Shown: piece after piece, positions 43,639 through 52,101 of the stretch
Position numbering within the stretch: the first letter of the stretch is position 1
How the letters are laid out: the number at the start of each line of letters is the position of its first letter
From: JAHEJX01 sp041605955
GTDB taxonomy: Bacteria > Actinomycetota > Acidimicrobiia > Spongiisociales > UBA5794
Assembly: GCA_041605955.1 (NCBI GenBank)
Contig: JBFIXI010000012.1
Span: 1 to 64,000 of the forward strand
Length of the DNA: 64,000 bases
Direction: 5' to 3'
Notes under the pieces: model-generated
What the model was told of the DNA's origin: nothing
The model's database searches: none
The model's input: the letters and a program-made list of their open reading frames with translations, nothing else
Program-made: the position numbers and the translations under genes

Positions 43639-44268
43639 TCACGGCAGTGGGGGGAACACCCGACCCTGGGGCGGCGCCCAATAGCCGACGTAACGCCACG
43701 CGCCCGGTGAGGGTTCGAGCGTGACCACACCGCCATGTTCCGGCTTTGCTTCGTGGTAGCTCGCCGGAGCAGCCGCAACGAGGTCGAGGTGGCCGGCATG
43801 GATAGGGTCTTGATGGCCGACCAGCACGACGTGTCCTGCCTCAACTGCCGATGCCAATTCTCGCGCCGCGGCGGCCACCCGAGCGGCGCACGCTGCCAAC
43901 AGCTCTGCTGGAAAGCCGAGATCGTAGGGTGTGGTGAGGTAGGCGGAGAGCTCACCGGGGAAAACCTCATCGAGTCGCTCCCACGGTACCCCGGCCCATC
44001 TGCGACTCATTGCCCACTCCGTGAGGCGGGGATCGATGATCGGTCGGAGTCGATGACGGGCGGCGATGGCATCGGCCGTCTGCCGCGCCCGCAACAGCGG
44101 CGAAGTGGCCACCGCAGCGACGGGCAGCTCGCTCAGATGCTCGGCCACGGCTTCAGCCTGGGCGGCGCCGGCCGTTGACAGCCTGTAGCCGGGCAGATCG
44201 GCGTATACGACGTGGTGAGGGTTCTCCACCTCGCCGTGGCGCACGAGATGGACCAAGCTGGCGCTCAC
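43639..44268 (-). CDS. Histidine phosphatase family protein (phosphoglycerate-mutase-like)
   Basis: 209 residues. LVHLVRHGEVENPHHVVYADLPGYRLSTAG holds the RHG nucleophile His, SPLLRARQTADAIA the second Arg, LTEWAMSRRWAGVPW the acidic residue, and VVLVGHQDPIHAGHLDLVAA the second His. Actinobacterial relatives are annotated as MSMEG_4193-type phosphatases; the substrate is unknown. The start is GTG 44268 with TAGACT 6 bases upstream. It shares a 32-base divergent promoter region with dinB. Confidence 0.8.
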   Translation of the reverse strand: MSASLVHLVRHGEVENPHHVVYADLPGYRLSTAGAAQAEAVAEHLSELPVAAVATSPLLRARQTADAIAARHRLRPIIDPRLTEWAMSRRWAGVPWERLDEVFPGELSAYLTTPYDLGFPAELLAACAARVAAAARELASAVEAGHVVLVGHQDPIHAGHLDLVAAAPASYHEAKPEHGGVVTLEPSPGAWRYVGYWAPPQGRVFPPLP

Positions 44269-44300
44269 GAGTTGAGTCTAGGAGCAGTTACCGTCTCCCC
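44269..44300. promoter_or_regulatory. 32-bp divergent promoter region (phosphatase / dinB)
   Basis: Leftward: TAGACT (44280-44275) 6 bases before the phosphatase GTG. Rightward: TACCGT (44289-44294) 6 bases before the dinB ATG. Both transcripts would be leaderless, and each -35 region would fall at the edge of, or inside, the other gene. No LexA box is present, unlike many dinB genes. Confidence 0.55.
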
Positions 44301-45482
44301 ATGGATCCGTTCGCCACCCGGTTCGCTCATTTGGACATGGACGCGTTCTACGTAGAGGTGGAACGGCGCGACGATCCCACTTTGGTCGGAGTACCCGTGG
44401 TCGTTGGCGGTCTCGGTGGGCGGGGGGTCGTGGCATCGGCTTCTTACGAGGCGCGCCGGCGTGGGGTGCACTCCGCCATGCCGATCAGCGAAGCTCGGCG
44501 ACGCCTTCCGGCTGGCCGGTATCTGGCGCCGGACATGGAGAAGTACTCCGCCGCGTCGCGTCGGCTCTTTGCGATCCTCGACGAGTTCACCCCGTTTGTC
44601 GAGCCGCTCTCGATCGACGAGGCGTTCCTCGATCTCGCCGGGCTGCGGCTGCACTATGCGAGTCCCTACGACGTCGCAGTAGCCATGCGGCGTCGCATCC
44701 GTGAAGAGTTGGCGCTACCGGCCTCGGTTGGGATCGCCGCCGTCAAGTTCCTTGCCAAGATGGCCAGCAAGCAAGCCAAGCCGGATGGCCTGATGTTGAT
44801 CGAGGAAGGGACTGAGCTGGCATTTCTCGACCGCATGGGTGTTGCCGAGCTGTGGGGGGTGGGTGACGTCACCCTGCGCACGCTTGCCGGCCTCGGCATC
44901 GAGACCGTGGGTCAGCTCCGGGAATACCCGGCGCAATCCCTGCAGCGGCACGTGGGAAACGCCGCGGCAGCCCACCTGGTGGCGCTGGCCCACGGTGAAG
45001 ACCCGCGACAGGTCGACAGGCACCGTGATGCCAAGTCGGTGTCGGTGGAATCGACCTTTGCGGCCGACATCTCCGGGGCCGACGCAGTCGAGCGGGCGCT
45101 GCTGGCGCTGTGTCATCGCCTGGCCGGGCGGCTGCGCCGTGCCCGCGCTGCTGGCAGAACGGTCAACCTGAAGGTACGGTTTGGCGATTTCACAACGGTC
45201 ACTCGATCCGTCACGTGCCAGCAGCTCGTGGCCGACACCGCAGAGATCTGGCCGGTCGCATCTGAGCTGTTCGCCAAGGTAGATTCTGCCGGGCGGGGGA
45301 TACGCTTGCTCGGGGTCGGGGTCACCGGGCTGGCGGTCGAAGAGGCAACGCAGCTCATGCTCGACGGCTCGGACCGGGCTGCGCTGGCCGAGGTTAAGGC
45401 CGAAGTGAAGGAGCGCTTCGGGGACGATGCTGTGCTGCCGGCCCGTCTGGCCGACCGGTCGGGCCCGGACGCGAATGGGTGA
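44301..45482 (+). CDS. dinB: DNA polymerase IV (Y-family translesion polymerase)
   Basis: 393 residues from ATG 44301. FAHLDMDAFYVEVERRDDP carries the first catalytic Asp and steric gate, and VEPLSIDEAFLDLAGL carries the Asp-Glu pair. KFLAKMASKQAKPDG is the DinB DNA-binding signature, followed by a thumb HhH (LWGVGDVTLRTLAGLGIETVGQL) and the little-finger domain. No beta-clamp QLxLF-like motif is clear at the extreme C-terminus, though VEEATQLMLDG may serve. It bypasses lesions with low fidelity. Confidence 0.92.
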   Translation: MDPFATRFAHLDMDAFYVEVERRDDPTLVGVPVVVGGLGGRGVVASASYEARRRGVHSAMPISEARRRLPAGRYLAPDMEKYSAASRRLFAILDEFTPFVEPLSIDEAFLDLAGLRLHYASPYDVAVAMRRRIREELALPASVGIAAVKFLAKMASKQAKPDGLMLIEEGTELAFLDRMGVAELWGVGDVTLRTLAGLGIETVGQLREYPAQSLQRHVGNAAAAHLVALAHGEDPRQVDRHRDAKSVSVESTFAADISGADAVERALLALCHRLAGRLRRARAAGRTVNLKVRFGDFTTVTRSVTCQQLVADTAEIWPVASELFAKVDSAGRGIRLLGVGVTGLAVEEATQLMLDGSDRAALAEVKAEVKERFGDDAVLPARLADRSGPDANG

Positions 45483-45496
45483 AATGTGGACGCCGA

Positions 45497-45502
45497 TATA
45501 AT
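45497..45502 (+). promoter_or_regulatory. -10 box TATAAT upstream of the DUF3040 gene
   Basis: A perfect TATAAT, rare in this GC-rich window, 32 bases before the TTG start of the DUF3040 gene. The -35 region is poor. Unlike most genes here, this one would have a short leader with a Shine-Dalgarno. Confidence 0.5.
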
Positions 45503-45534
45503 GAGAAGACCAACGGCCCGCGACGGAGGATGTC

Positions 45535-45876
45535 TTGCCGCTCGACGACCGTGAGCAGAAGATTCTGGAGGAGATCGAAAGGCAGTTCTACGCCGACGAT
45601 CCCAAGCTGGCGCAAACCGTGGCGAAGACGACGCTCGAGTCGGTCTCGCAACGGTGGACACCGGTCGCCATTGGCGCCTTCGTCGTCGGCCTCGTGGTGA
45701 TGCTCGCCTTCTTCACCAGCCAGGTACTCGTCGCAGGCGCCGGGTTCGTCGTCATGGTCATCTCGGCGGGATGGATCGCAATGGACCTCCGCCGCCGCTC
45801 CGCTTCCTCCGCTGGGCCCCGACCGGTCGAGAGTTGGATTTCGCGCGTCCGACAGAGGTGGCAGCGCGATGGCTAG
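45535..45876 (+). CDS. DUF3040 membrane protein
   Basis: 113 residues from TTG 45535, four bases after GGAGGA. It opens with PLDDREQKILEEIERQFYADDPKLA, the DUF3040 signature, then two adjacent membrane helices (VAIGAFVVGLVVMLAFFTSQVLVAGAGFVVMVISAGWIAMDL) and a basic tail. The family is restricted to Actinobacteria and its function is unknown. It often lies near division or cell-wall genes. Confidence 0.85.
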   Translation: MPLDDREQKILEEIERQFYADDPKLAQTVAKTTLESVSQRWTPVAIGAFVVGLVVMLAFFTSQVLVAGAGFVVMVISAGWIAMDLRRRSASSAGPRPVESWISRVRQRWQRDG

Positions 45877-45983
45877 AGTGGCGCACCCGGTCGGGTAGAG
45901 CGTCTCAAGCTGGTGGCGGGGTCAACGCCAGGGGCATCGCGTGAGACTTACCGCACCCCCCGGGGCGACCTACGGGAGAGGGA

Positions 45984-46478
45984 TTGTTGGAAGGGTTTAC
46001 TTCGCAGCAGGCGTCTGCGTTGACTAACTGCACGCCTCATCAGTTGCGCTATTGGGACAAAGTCGCGTTGGTGGAACCGTCTTTGCAGAGGACCGGCGGC
46101 CGGCCGGGTCGCCGTCGCTTGTACTCGTTTCGAGATCTGGTGGCCTTGCGGGTCGTCAAGAGCCTGCTCGACAACGGTATGTCGGTGCAGCGGGTGCGGC
46201 GCGCCTGGGACTACCTGAGGCGCACCGCCGAGCTGGATGAGCACCTCGCCGAGGTGAAACTCATCACCGACGGGCAGAGCATCTTCCGGGTGGCCCAAGA
46301 CGAAGACCAGCTGTTGGACGCGCTGCGCGAGGGGCAGCTGGCGTTCTTCGTTGCAATCAACGAGATCGCTCAGAGCGTCGAGGAGGACGTCACCCGCTTC
46401 GAGCTGGACCGCGAGCGGTTTCTCAACATGCTGCGCCGAGTACAAGACGACGTGATGTCCGAGGGTGAGGCCTTGTAG
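45984..46478 (+). CDS. MerR-family transcriptional regulator
   Basis: 164 residues from TTG 45984 behind GGGAGAGGGA. The winged-helix N-terminus reads FTSQQASALTNCTPHQLRYWDKVALVEPSLQRTGGRPGRRRLYSFRDLVALRVVKSLLDNGMSVQRVRRAWDYL. The C-terminal half is a long helix ending in an acidic region, with no metal-binding Cys pattern. It lies between DUF3040 and the transglutaminase operon, but no partner is evident. The ligand is unknown. Confidence 0.82.
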   Translation: MLEGFTSQQASALTNCTPHQLRYWDKVALVEPSLQRTGGRPGRRRLYSFRDLVALRVVKSLLDNGMSVQRVRRAWDYLRRTAELDEHLAEVKLITDGQSIFRVAQDEDQLLDALREGQLAFFVAINEIAQSVEEDVTRFELDRERFLNMLRRVQDDVMSEGEAL

Positions 46479-46491
46479 CCGGTCTCCGGCT
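46477..46491. terminator. Possible bidirectional terminator hairpin
   Basis: AGCCGG-TCT-CCGGCT begins inside the MerR stop codon and lies between convergent genes. It has no U-run, so it is weak evidence for an intrinsic terminator. Confidence 0.3.
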
Positions 46492-46507
46492 CGGCGGGAA
46501 GATACGG

Positions 46508-48892
46508 TCAGCTGCCGTTGCGGCGGCGCTTCCACCACCCGGGCAAGATCGAACCGACGCGATACTCGGCTCGGAGCCGCTCGAATCGAGAGTGACGCGT
46601 TGTCAGCAACTCCTCGGTCTGGTGTAGAGACTTGGTCGCCACTTCCACCAAGTCCTCGGGCAGGGTCGCTGTCGCTCCGTAGAGGGACCGGGCGTACACG
46701 GTCGCCAGCGGAGCCATCACCGGGTCGACTTTGGTGGCTACTTCGCGGGGAGTGTCGGCCGGGCTGGGCGGTGTGCCCAAATCGTCGAGGCGGGAGACGA
46801 TCTCCTCCCATGCCGCGCTGATATCACCGCTCCTGAGTCGCTTGACGCGCCGCTTCCGGCGCCGCCACTTCACGAGTGGGATACCTCCGAGGAGCACGAT
46901 CGCAGCCCCGATCCAGGGAACTAACGAGGTGATCCATCCGGGAAGCTCGAAGCCACCGCCGCCTTCGGAGTCTCCGGCAATCGGCGGGAAGCCCGGTGGG
47001 TCATCGGGTAGCGGGATTCCGCCGCGGGGGACCACCGCGACGGGCAACTCCTCGGGGTCGGGAACGTCGAGATAGCTAGTCAATGGGAAGCCCAAGGCGG
47101 TTTCGATTTCCTCGTACGTGGTTGGGTTGATCTGGTCGCCACGCGGTGTCGGATCGAAGCGCACCCAACCCTGCGCCGGCATCCACAGTTCCACCCAGGC
47201 GTGGGCGTTGCGATCCCGCACCACGATGGTGCCGTCGGGCTGGGGGGTTCCCGGAGTGAAGCCGAGCACGACCCGGCTGTGGATTCCGAGAGTGCGGGCC
47301 ATCACAGCCATCGCGGTGGCGAAGTTCTCGCAGTAGCCCCTGCGGTAGTTGGGGCTGGCAGCCGGATCGGGGTTTAGGAGCCAATCGGCGAGGTCGCTGG
47401 CGGCATGACCCGGGTCGATGTCGATTGAGTAGCGGAACGCCGGGGAGCGGAACCAGCTCTCGAGGGCAATCGCTTGCTCGAACGGAGTCTCCAGGTTGCG
47501 CGTCTGCTCTCGGGCGAGGGCGGCGATCCCGTCGTCGAGATCGCTGGGGAGGTCCAGGAACCGATCGGGATCGGACGGCGCCTCGCGGCGCGTCGTCACT
47601 ATCGGAGCCGGGACGGCTTCATCTGCCTCGGCCGCTTGCGCGAAGGCCGGCGAAAGCTGTCCGTCCTCCCCAACGGCGAGTGCGGTCACGTCCGGCCGAG
47701 GAATCTCGGATCGGACCTGGTAATACATGCCCTCGTTGGTCAAGCCACCCTCGAAGCGCAGGGCGGCGTCATCCCGCCGTACCCTCACTGCGCTTTCGAT
47801 CGGGGACTCGGAAGCGAAATCCACCGCCGCTTGAGCGGCCGGCAACCACTCCATGCGGAGCCGATCGATCACGATGTCGGTGAGGATGGTGTCGACCGGG
47901 CCGGCGAAGGCGTGTCCGGGCGCCTGCCAGTCGTCCTCGTCGAGCTGAACCACCTCGGGACGGCTCGCGGAGAATTGGCCGCCGCTATACGACTCCATGG
48001 TGAGCAGGCTGAAGTAGATCTGATCTGCCGGCACGTCGCCCTGTATTCGGGCTCGGAACACCGGCACGTTGGAATTCGACACCAGGCTCTGCTTGATGCC
48101 GATGAAGGGGTTGTAAGAAATAGAGCCGTAGAAGTCCCCCGTCAACCCGGTCGGGCTCCGCCAGTTGATGACCCCGTCGGCGGGGACCATGGAGCCGAGA
48201 AACCCCACGGTGCCGACTGCGGCGACGATGATGCCGGCGAGCAACCCGGTTGAAGAACGGGTGAGCCGCGACCGGGGTAATCCGTAGGCACCCATGGCCA
48301 CCATCCGCCCGGCGCTTTGGCGGCGTCGATCAAGCGTGATCGCGACCAGGCACCCAGCAACGACGGCCAAGAAGATCGCAGCTCGCAGCGCGGTCGTGCG
48401 CTGGCGGTCCATCGTGGCGAACTGAAGGGCAATCACCAGAGGCGGCAGTAGTGCCACGTAGGGGTGGCCGGTTGACAGGCCCCAGGCGAACAGGAATCCG
48501 ACCCCCCAGAAGAGCACCAGTAGTAGGACAACCAACCCGGCGACCGGGATCACGGGCTCGATGCCGTTGCGCACGATCTCGAGTGCCTGATCCAGCTGCA
48601 CCCCGAGCACCGCGAAGGTCTCCGTCGTAGGGAGCAAGGCGAATGTGGTCTCAGGCGCCGACACCCGGGCGACCGCGATCATGGCGGCGGCGGCGTTGAT
48701 GCCGATGGCGACCCACGTGGGGAGCTGGTAGGCGAGCGCAGTCCATGTGATCGCCACTCCCAGGACCAGCGCGGCCACGACGATCAGCTGCCACGGCGGC
48801 CCGCCGGTCGAGGGGCGCAACAATCCGTTGAGCTGATAGAGGACGAACAGGAGCGCGGCGGCGCCCGCTACCCAGCTGTGGCGGAAGACCAT
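46508..48892 (-). CDS. TgpA-type membrane transglutaminase-like protein
   Basis: 794 residues if started at ATG 48892 (GGAG 5-8 bases upstream, 25-base overlap with the DUF58 gene); ATG 48928 would overlap more. About seven N-terminal helices precede an extracytoplasmic region. The transglutaminase core has Cys (about 520) in RGYCENFATAMAVMARTLGIHSRVVLGF, His (about 563) in DRNAHAWVELWMPAQGWVRFDPTP and Asp in that last phrase. Another helix (WIGAAIVLLGGIPLV) and a DUF4129-like cytoplasmic tail end it. It forms the usual MoxR-DUF58-TgpA triad. The family is linked to peptide crosslinking or proteolysis at the envelope; the substrate is unknown. Confidence 0.88.
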   Translation of the reverse strand: MVFRHSWVAGAAALLFVLYQLNGLLRPSTGGPPWQLIVVAALVLGVAITWTALAYQLPTWVAIGINAAAAMIAVARVSAPETTFALLPTTETFAVLGVQLDQALEIVRNGIEPVIPVAGLVVLLLVLFWGVGFLFAWGLSTGHPYVALLPPLVIALQFATMDRQRTTALRAAIFLAVVAGCLVAITLDRRRQSAGRMVAMGAYGLPRSRLTRSSTGLLAGIIVAAVGTVGFLGSMVPADGVINWRSPTGLTGDFYGSISYNPFIGIKQSLVSNSNVPVFRARIQGDVPADQIYFSLLTMESYSGGQFSASRPEVVQLDEDDWQAPGHAFAGPVDTILTDIVIDRLRMEWLPAAQAAVDFASESPIESAVRVRRDDAALRFEGGLTNEGMYYQVRSEIPRPDVTALAVGEDGQLSPAFAQAAEADEAVPAPIVTTRREAPSDPDRFLDLPSDLDDGIAALAREQTRNLETPFEQAIALESWFRSPAFRYSIDIDPGHAASDLADWLLNPDPAASPNYRRGYCENFATAMAVMARTLGIHSRVVLGFTPGTPQPDGTIVVRDRNAHAWVELWMPAQGWVRFDPTPRGDQINPTTYEEIETALGFPLTSYLDVPDPEELPVAVVPRGGIPLPDDPPGFPPIAGDSEGGGGFELPGWITSLVPWIGAAIVLLGGIPLVKWRRRKRRVKRLRSGDISAAWEEIVSRLDDLGTPPSPADTPREVATKVDPVMAPLATVYARSLYGATATLPEDLVEVATKSLHQTEELLTTRHSRFERLRAEYRVGSILPGWWKRRRNGS

Positions 48893-50052
48893 GCCCGCTC
48901 CATTGCTTCTTGCCAGGCCGGCGCCCACCTCGCAGTGCTGGAAGACTGGACGGTCACTGCGCCGGCCGCCCGGAACTGCAGTATTACATCGTTGGGCTCT
49001 CTACTTACCGACATCAGCAGGGTTCTGACATAGTCGCGGCCCAGCGTGCGGTAGATGCCGAGGTGGGTCTCGTCAGGAGTTCCCGTGACCAGCACCAGGG
49101 CCCCGCCGGCCATCCCGCTGCGTCGCATCCGCGCGACTGCCGACTGCAGGTCGATCGCGCGCCCGGTGGCAACGGTGGCCAGCTGCTCCATGGCAACCGC
49201 GTAAGCCTGACTGGACGCCACACTGGTCATGGCCGGTTCGCCGACCCACAACGTGGGCGAGTAGCCGTGGCGATACAGGTGAGCCAGCGCCGAGGCGGCC
49301 CCGCGCACCGCATGTTCGAAGGCCTCAGGGGTCTGGTAGACCTCCGCCCGCGGGTCGAGCACGACCAGGGCGCGTGACTGCCAAGGCATCTCGAGCTGTT
49401 TGATCATCAATTCGTCGCGGCGCGCAGACGACGGCCAATGGACCCGACGCAGGTCGTCGCCCTGCTGGTACTCGCGTAGCGTGAAGAAATCTTCGCCGCC
49501 CGTGAGGGAGAAGCTGGCCCTGGCCGTGTTCACATTCGGATCCTGGCCGCGCACCGTTGGAAGCCCGTCGAGCTGCTCGATCTGGGGAAAGACGACCAGT
49601 CGGTCGGCTTTCCCGGCAACAACGGCGAACTCGGTGAGATCGAGGGGGTCATGGATCCTGACTGTGGCCGGACCCAGTTTGTAGACGCCGCGCGGCCGGC
49701 ACAGCACCTCGTAGCGGGCGACCATCGGGGTAGCCGGCTGCACGCGGCTAGCGACAAACGAGGCGGCACCCAAGCCATGGACGGTGTCCTCGACGACCGC
49801 CTCGTGCAGGCGGCGCGAGGAGGTCATGGTCACCTCGACGATCGCGCGATCTCCGTCATGGACTTGTAGGGGGGAAACCACGCGTTTCATCCCGACGTGC
49901 AGGCCGGCTCGTCGCACGTACAAGGAGCCGAGAACAACGGCGAGCAGGAAAAAAGCCGCCAGGGCCAAAAGCAGTCGCTCGCCGAAGCCGATCCAGAGCA
50001 ACGCCAACGCCAGTGCGGCACCAAGCGCTGCCCAGCCTCGCAGTGTGGGCAT
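48868..50052 (-). CDS. DUF58 domain protein
   Basis: 394 residues. Two N-terminal helices (LRGWAALGAALALALLWIGFGERLLLALAAFFLLAVVLGSLYV) precede a beta-rich section. The DUF58 hallmark is FFTLREYQQGDDLRRVHWPSSARRDELMIKQLE (about 200-235), followed by a von Willebrand-A-like region (RALVVLDPRAEVY). Its ATG overlaps the MoxR stop by one base. DUF58 proteins act with MoxR ATPases, probably as the chaperoned partner at the membrane. Confidence 0.88.
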   Translation of the reverse strand: MPTLRGWAALGAALALALLWIGFGERLLLALAAFFLLAVVLGSLYVRRAGLHVGMKRVVSPLQVHDGDRAIVEVTMTSSRRLHEAVVEDTVHGLGAASFVASRVQPATPMVARYEVLCRPRGVYKLGPATVRIHDPLDLTEFAVVAGKADRLVVFPQIEQLDGLPTVRGQDPNVNTARASFSLTGGEDFFTLREYQQGDDLRRVHWPSSARRDELMIKQLEMPWQSRALVVLDPRAEVYQTPEAFEHAVRGAASALAHLYRHGYSPTLWVGEPAMTSVASSQAYAVAMEQLATVATGRAIDLQSAVARMRRSGMAGGALVLVTGTPDETHLGIYRTLGRDYVRTLLMSVSREPNDVILQFRAAGAVTVQSSSTARWAPAWQEAMERAWSSATAG

Positions 50053-51023
50053 CAGACGTTGGCTCGAGTCCCCGGCACCGGGACGCCGGCAGCGATACCG
50101 GCGATCACGCTGTCGATCGACACGCCCCGCATCTGCGCCTCCGGCAAGAGGATGAGGCGGTGGTTGAGCACCGGGGGCAGCACAGCCTTGATGTCGTCGG
50201 GTGAGACGTAGTCGCGTCCCTGGGTGGCGGCGTGGGTGCGGGCGGCCCGCTGGAGGAACAGCGTCGCCCGGGGTGAGGCACCGAGCAGCAGCTCCGGATC
50301 GTTGCGGGAGGCCTCGGCCAGATCGACGAGATAGGTCTTGACCACCGGGGCGACATGCACGTGACGTGCCGTATCCGCCATCTCCACTACGTCTTGGGCG
50401 TGGAGCACGGCTTCGAGATCCTCGTAGGTCGAATGGTCGGCGTGAGCATCGAGCATCTCGAGCTCTTTGTCGCGGGCGGGATATCCGATCTCGAGCCGCA
50501 TCATGAAGCGATCGAGTTGGGCTTCGGGGAGCGGATACGTGCCCTCATGCTCGATGGGGTTCTGCGTAGCCACAACCATGAATGGCATGCCGAGCTGGCG
50601 CGTGGTGCCGTCAACGGTGACCTGGCGTTCCTCCATCGCTTCCAGCAGGGCCGCCTGCGTTTTGGGGCTGGCCCGATTTATCTCGTCGCCCAAGACAACG
50701 TTGGCGAAAACCGGCCCTGGCCGGAACTCGAAGTTGGCGGTATCTCGGTCCCACACCGAGACACCGGTGATGTCGGTCGGGAGCAGGTCCGGGGTGAACT
50801 GGATTCGCTGAAAACTGCAGTCGATCGAGCGAGCCAGCGACTTGGCGAGCAACGTTTTGCCGACGCCGGGAACGTCTTCTACGAGAGCATGGCCGCCTGA
50901 CAGGAGGCAGATGGTGATCAGCTCGATGATCTCGCGCTTGCCCTGGATGACACGTTCGATGTTGTCGACGATCGCATCGAAACGCTTCCCGAACTCCTCG
51001 AGTTCGGCCGCCGTTACCGTCAA
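50052..51023 (-). CDS. MoxR-family AAA+ ATPase
   Basis: 323 residues from TTG 51023 behind GGAAGGAG. Walker A is EDVPGVGKTLLAKSLAR, Walker B NVVLGDEINRASPKTQAALLEAMEERQVTVDG, sensor 1 MVVATQNPIEHEGTYPLPEAQLDRF, and the C-terminal lid carries LLLGASPRATLFLQRAARTHAA. MoxR proteins act as chaperones that insert metals or assemble complexes. TATAGT at 51062-51057 is a likely -10 box. Confidence 0.92.
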   Translation of the reverse strand: MTVTAAELEEFGKRFDAIVDNIERVIQGKREIIELITICLLSGGHALVEDVPGVGKTLLAKSLARSIDCSFQRIQFTPDLLPTDITGVSVWDRDTANFEFRPGPVFANVVLGDEINRASPKTQAALLEAMEERQVTVDGTTRQLGMPFMVVATQNPIEHEGTYPLPEAQLDRFMMRLEIGYPARDKELEMLDAHADHSTYEDLEAVLHAQDVVEMADTARHVHVAPVVKTYLVDLAEASRNDPELLLGASPRATLFLQRAARTHAATQGRDYVSPDDIKAVLPPVLNHRLILLPEAQMRGVSIDSVIAGIAAGVPVPGTRANV

Positions 51024-51116
51024 CAGGTGCTCCTTCCACCGGCGCGAGACGTAAACACTATATGGATTCGCGAATTGGGACCAGTACGCGGGCCGCAGAA
51101 CGAGTACGATGCTGCC

Positions 51117-51386
51117 ATGTGGGGACCGGAGCCCTATTGGGCCGTGTTGCGTCGTCCCCGACTATGGGGAGAGGCACTGCGCGCGCTGTTCGCTATGGCG
51201 CCGCGCGCCTGGTGGTCGCAGGGTGTCCGCCTTCCCGTTCCTGATCCCGAATACGTTCGCTGGCGGCGCGCCACCGCCTACGGATCTGCCCAATCCCGGC
51301 CGGCGGGGCGCGACGTAGTCGACTTCCTGGAGTGGCGCCGCCGATTCCGTCGTTCGCTTTCGCGAAGTGAGGTGCGATCTGGCTGA
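51117..51386 (+). CDS. Small basic protein, unknown function
   Basis: 89 residues from ATG 51117 with TACGAT 6 bases upstream. It begins MWGPEPYWAVLRRPRLWGEALRALFAMAPRAWWSQG, continues LPVPDPEYVRWRRATAYGS, and ends in an Arg-rich helix (DVVDFLEWRRRFRRSLSR). It is rich in Trp and Arg and looks like a compact helical, possibly membrane-associated or nucleic-acid-contacting protein. No family recognised. It overlaps the next gene by 20 bases and is divergent from the MoxR operon. Confidence 0.65.
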   Translation: MWGPEPYWAVLRRPRLWGEALRALFAMAPRAWWSQGVRLPVPDPEYVRWRRATAYGSAQSRPAGRDVVDFLEWRRRFRRSLSRSEVRSG

Positions 51387-52101
51387 TTCACTTCGTGCCG
51401 AGCTGCTTGCCATCGAAGGGATTGCCTCCGCCGAGCTCGAAGGCTCGGCAGATGCGCCGCAAGGGGTGCGCGTGCAACTTGCGGCCGGAGCAGACGCGGA
51501 ATCCGTGGGCCTCGAGGTGCAACGGGTGCTGGCGAGCCACGGGATGCGATCGCATCGCGCGGCGGGGGCCGCGGCCCCTGATACCGGGACCGGCACCCGG
51601 GAGACGGCAACATCACCAGAGCCTGCTGCAGTCGCGGGTGGCGATGAATCCGCCCAGCCCGGACCGCCACCGCCTCCGGGGGCGTCCGACGACGGAGATG
51701 CTGCAGTGTTGCCGATGCGCGGCATGGCGGGTGGCACCGGCCAGGTGGTCACCGACATTCGGGTCGAACCCACCCGTCAAGAGTTGGAGAGCGTGTCGGT
51801 CGAGGAGAGTAGAGCCGGCATCTCGGTACGAGTCATGGCGGGCGGTAAGGCCGCGACCCGCCAGGTCGGTGCCGGGCCAGAGGCCATCGATGCCGCCATC
51901 GTTGGTGCACTCACCGAGGTCTTGGACCACGACGCCGAGCTGTTGGCGGTACAGCGCGGTGACACCGGTGGGGCCAGGATCGTCACCGTCTTGCTGGAAG
52001 AGCCTGGCGAAGGCCGGAAGGTGGGCTCGGCGGTGGTTTCTTCCGGCGAGGCCTATGCGGTGGCCCTGGCCGCGTGGAGGGCACTCAGAGCGCCGGAGTG
52101 A
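51367..52101 (+). CDS. Protein of unknown function with two small alpha/beta domains
   Basis: 244 residues from GTG 51367. An N-terminal domain (about 5-65: LRAELLAIEGIASAELEGSADAPQGVRVQLAAGADAESVGLEVQRVLASHGM) has a BON/ACT-like pattern. A Pro/Gly/Asp-rich linker follows. The C-terminal domain (about 140-244) shows SVEESRAGISVRVMAGGKAATRQVG, then VTVLLEE...GSAVVSSGEAYAVALAAWRAL. That pattern recalls the small allosteric domain at the end of LeuA-type enzymes, but the match is loose. It seems co-transcribed with the small basic protein. It overlaps the 3' end of the gene on the opposite strand by 17 bases. Confidence 0.6.
   Translation: MRCDLADSLRAELLAIEGIASAELEGSADAPQGVRVQLAAGADAESVGLEVQRVLASHGMRSHRAAGAAAPDTGTGTRETATSPEPAAVAGGDESAQPGPPPPPGASDDGDAAVLPMRGMAGGTGQVVTDIRVEPTRQELESVSVEESRAGISVRVMAGGKAATRQVGAGPEAIDAAIVGALTEVLDHDAELLAVQRGDTGGARIVTVLLEEPGEGRKVGSAVVSSGEAYAVALAAWRALRAPE

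Noticed and set aside
44275..44300. LexA box before dinB
   Set aside because: No CGAAC-N4-GTTCG-like palindrome exists in or around the 32-bp gap.
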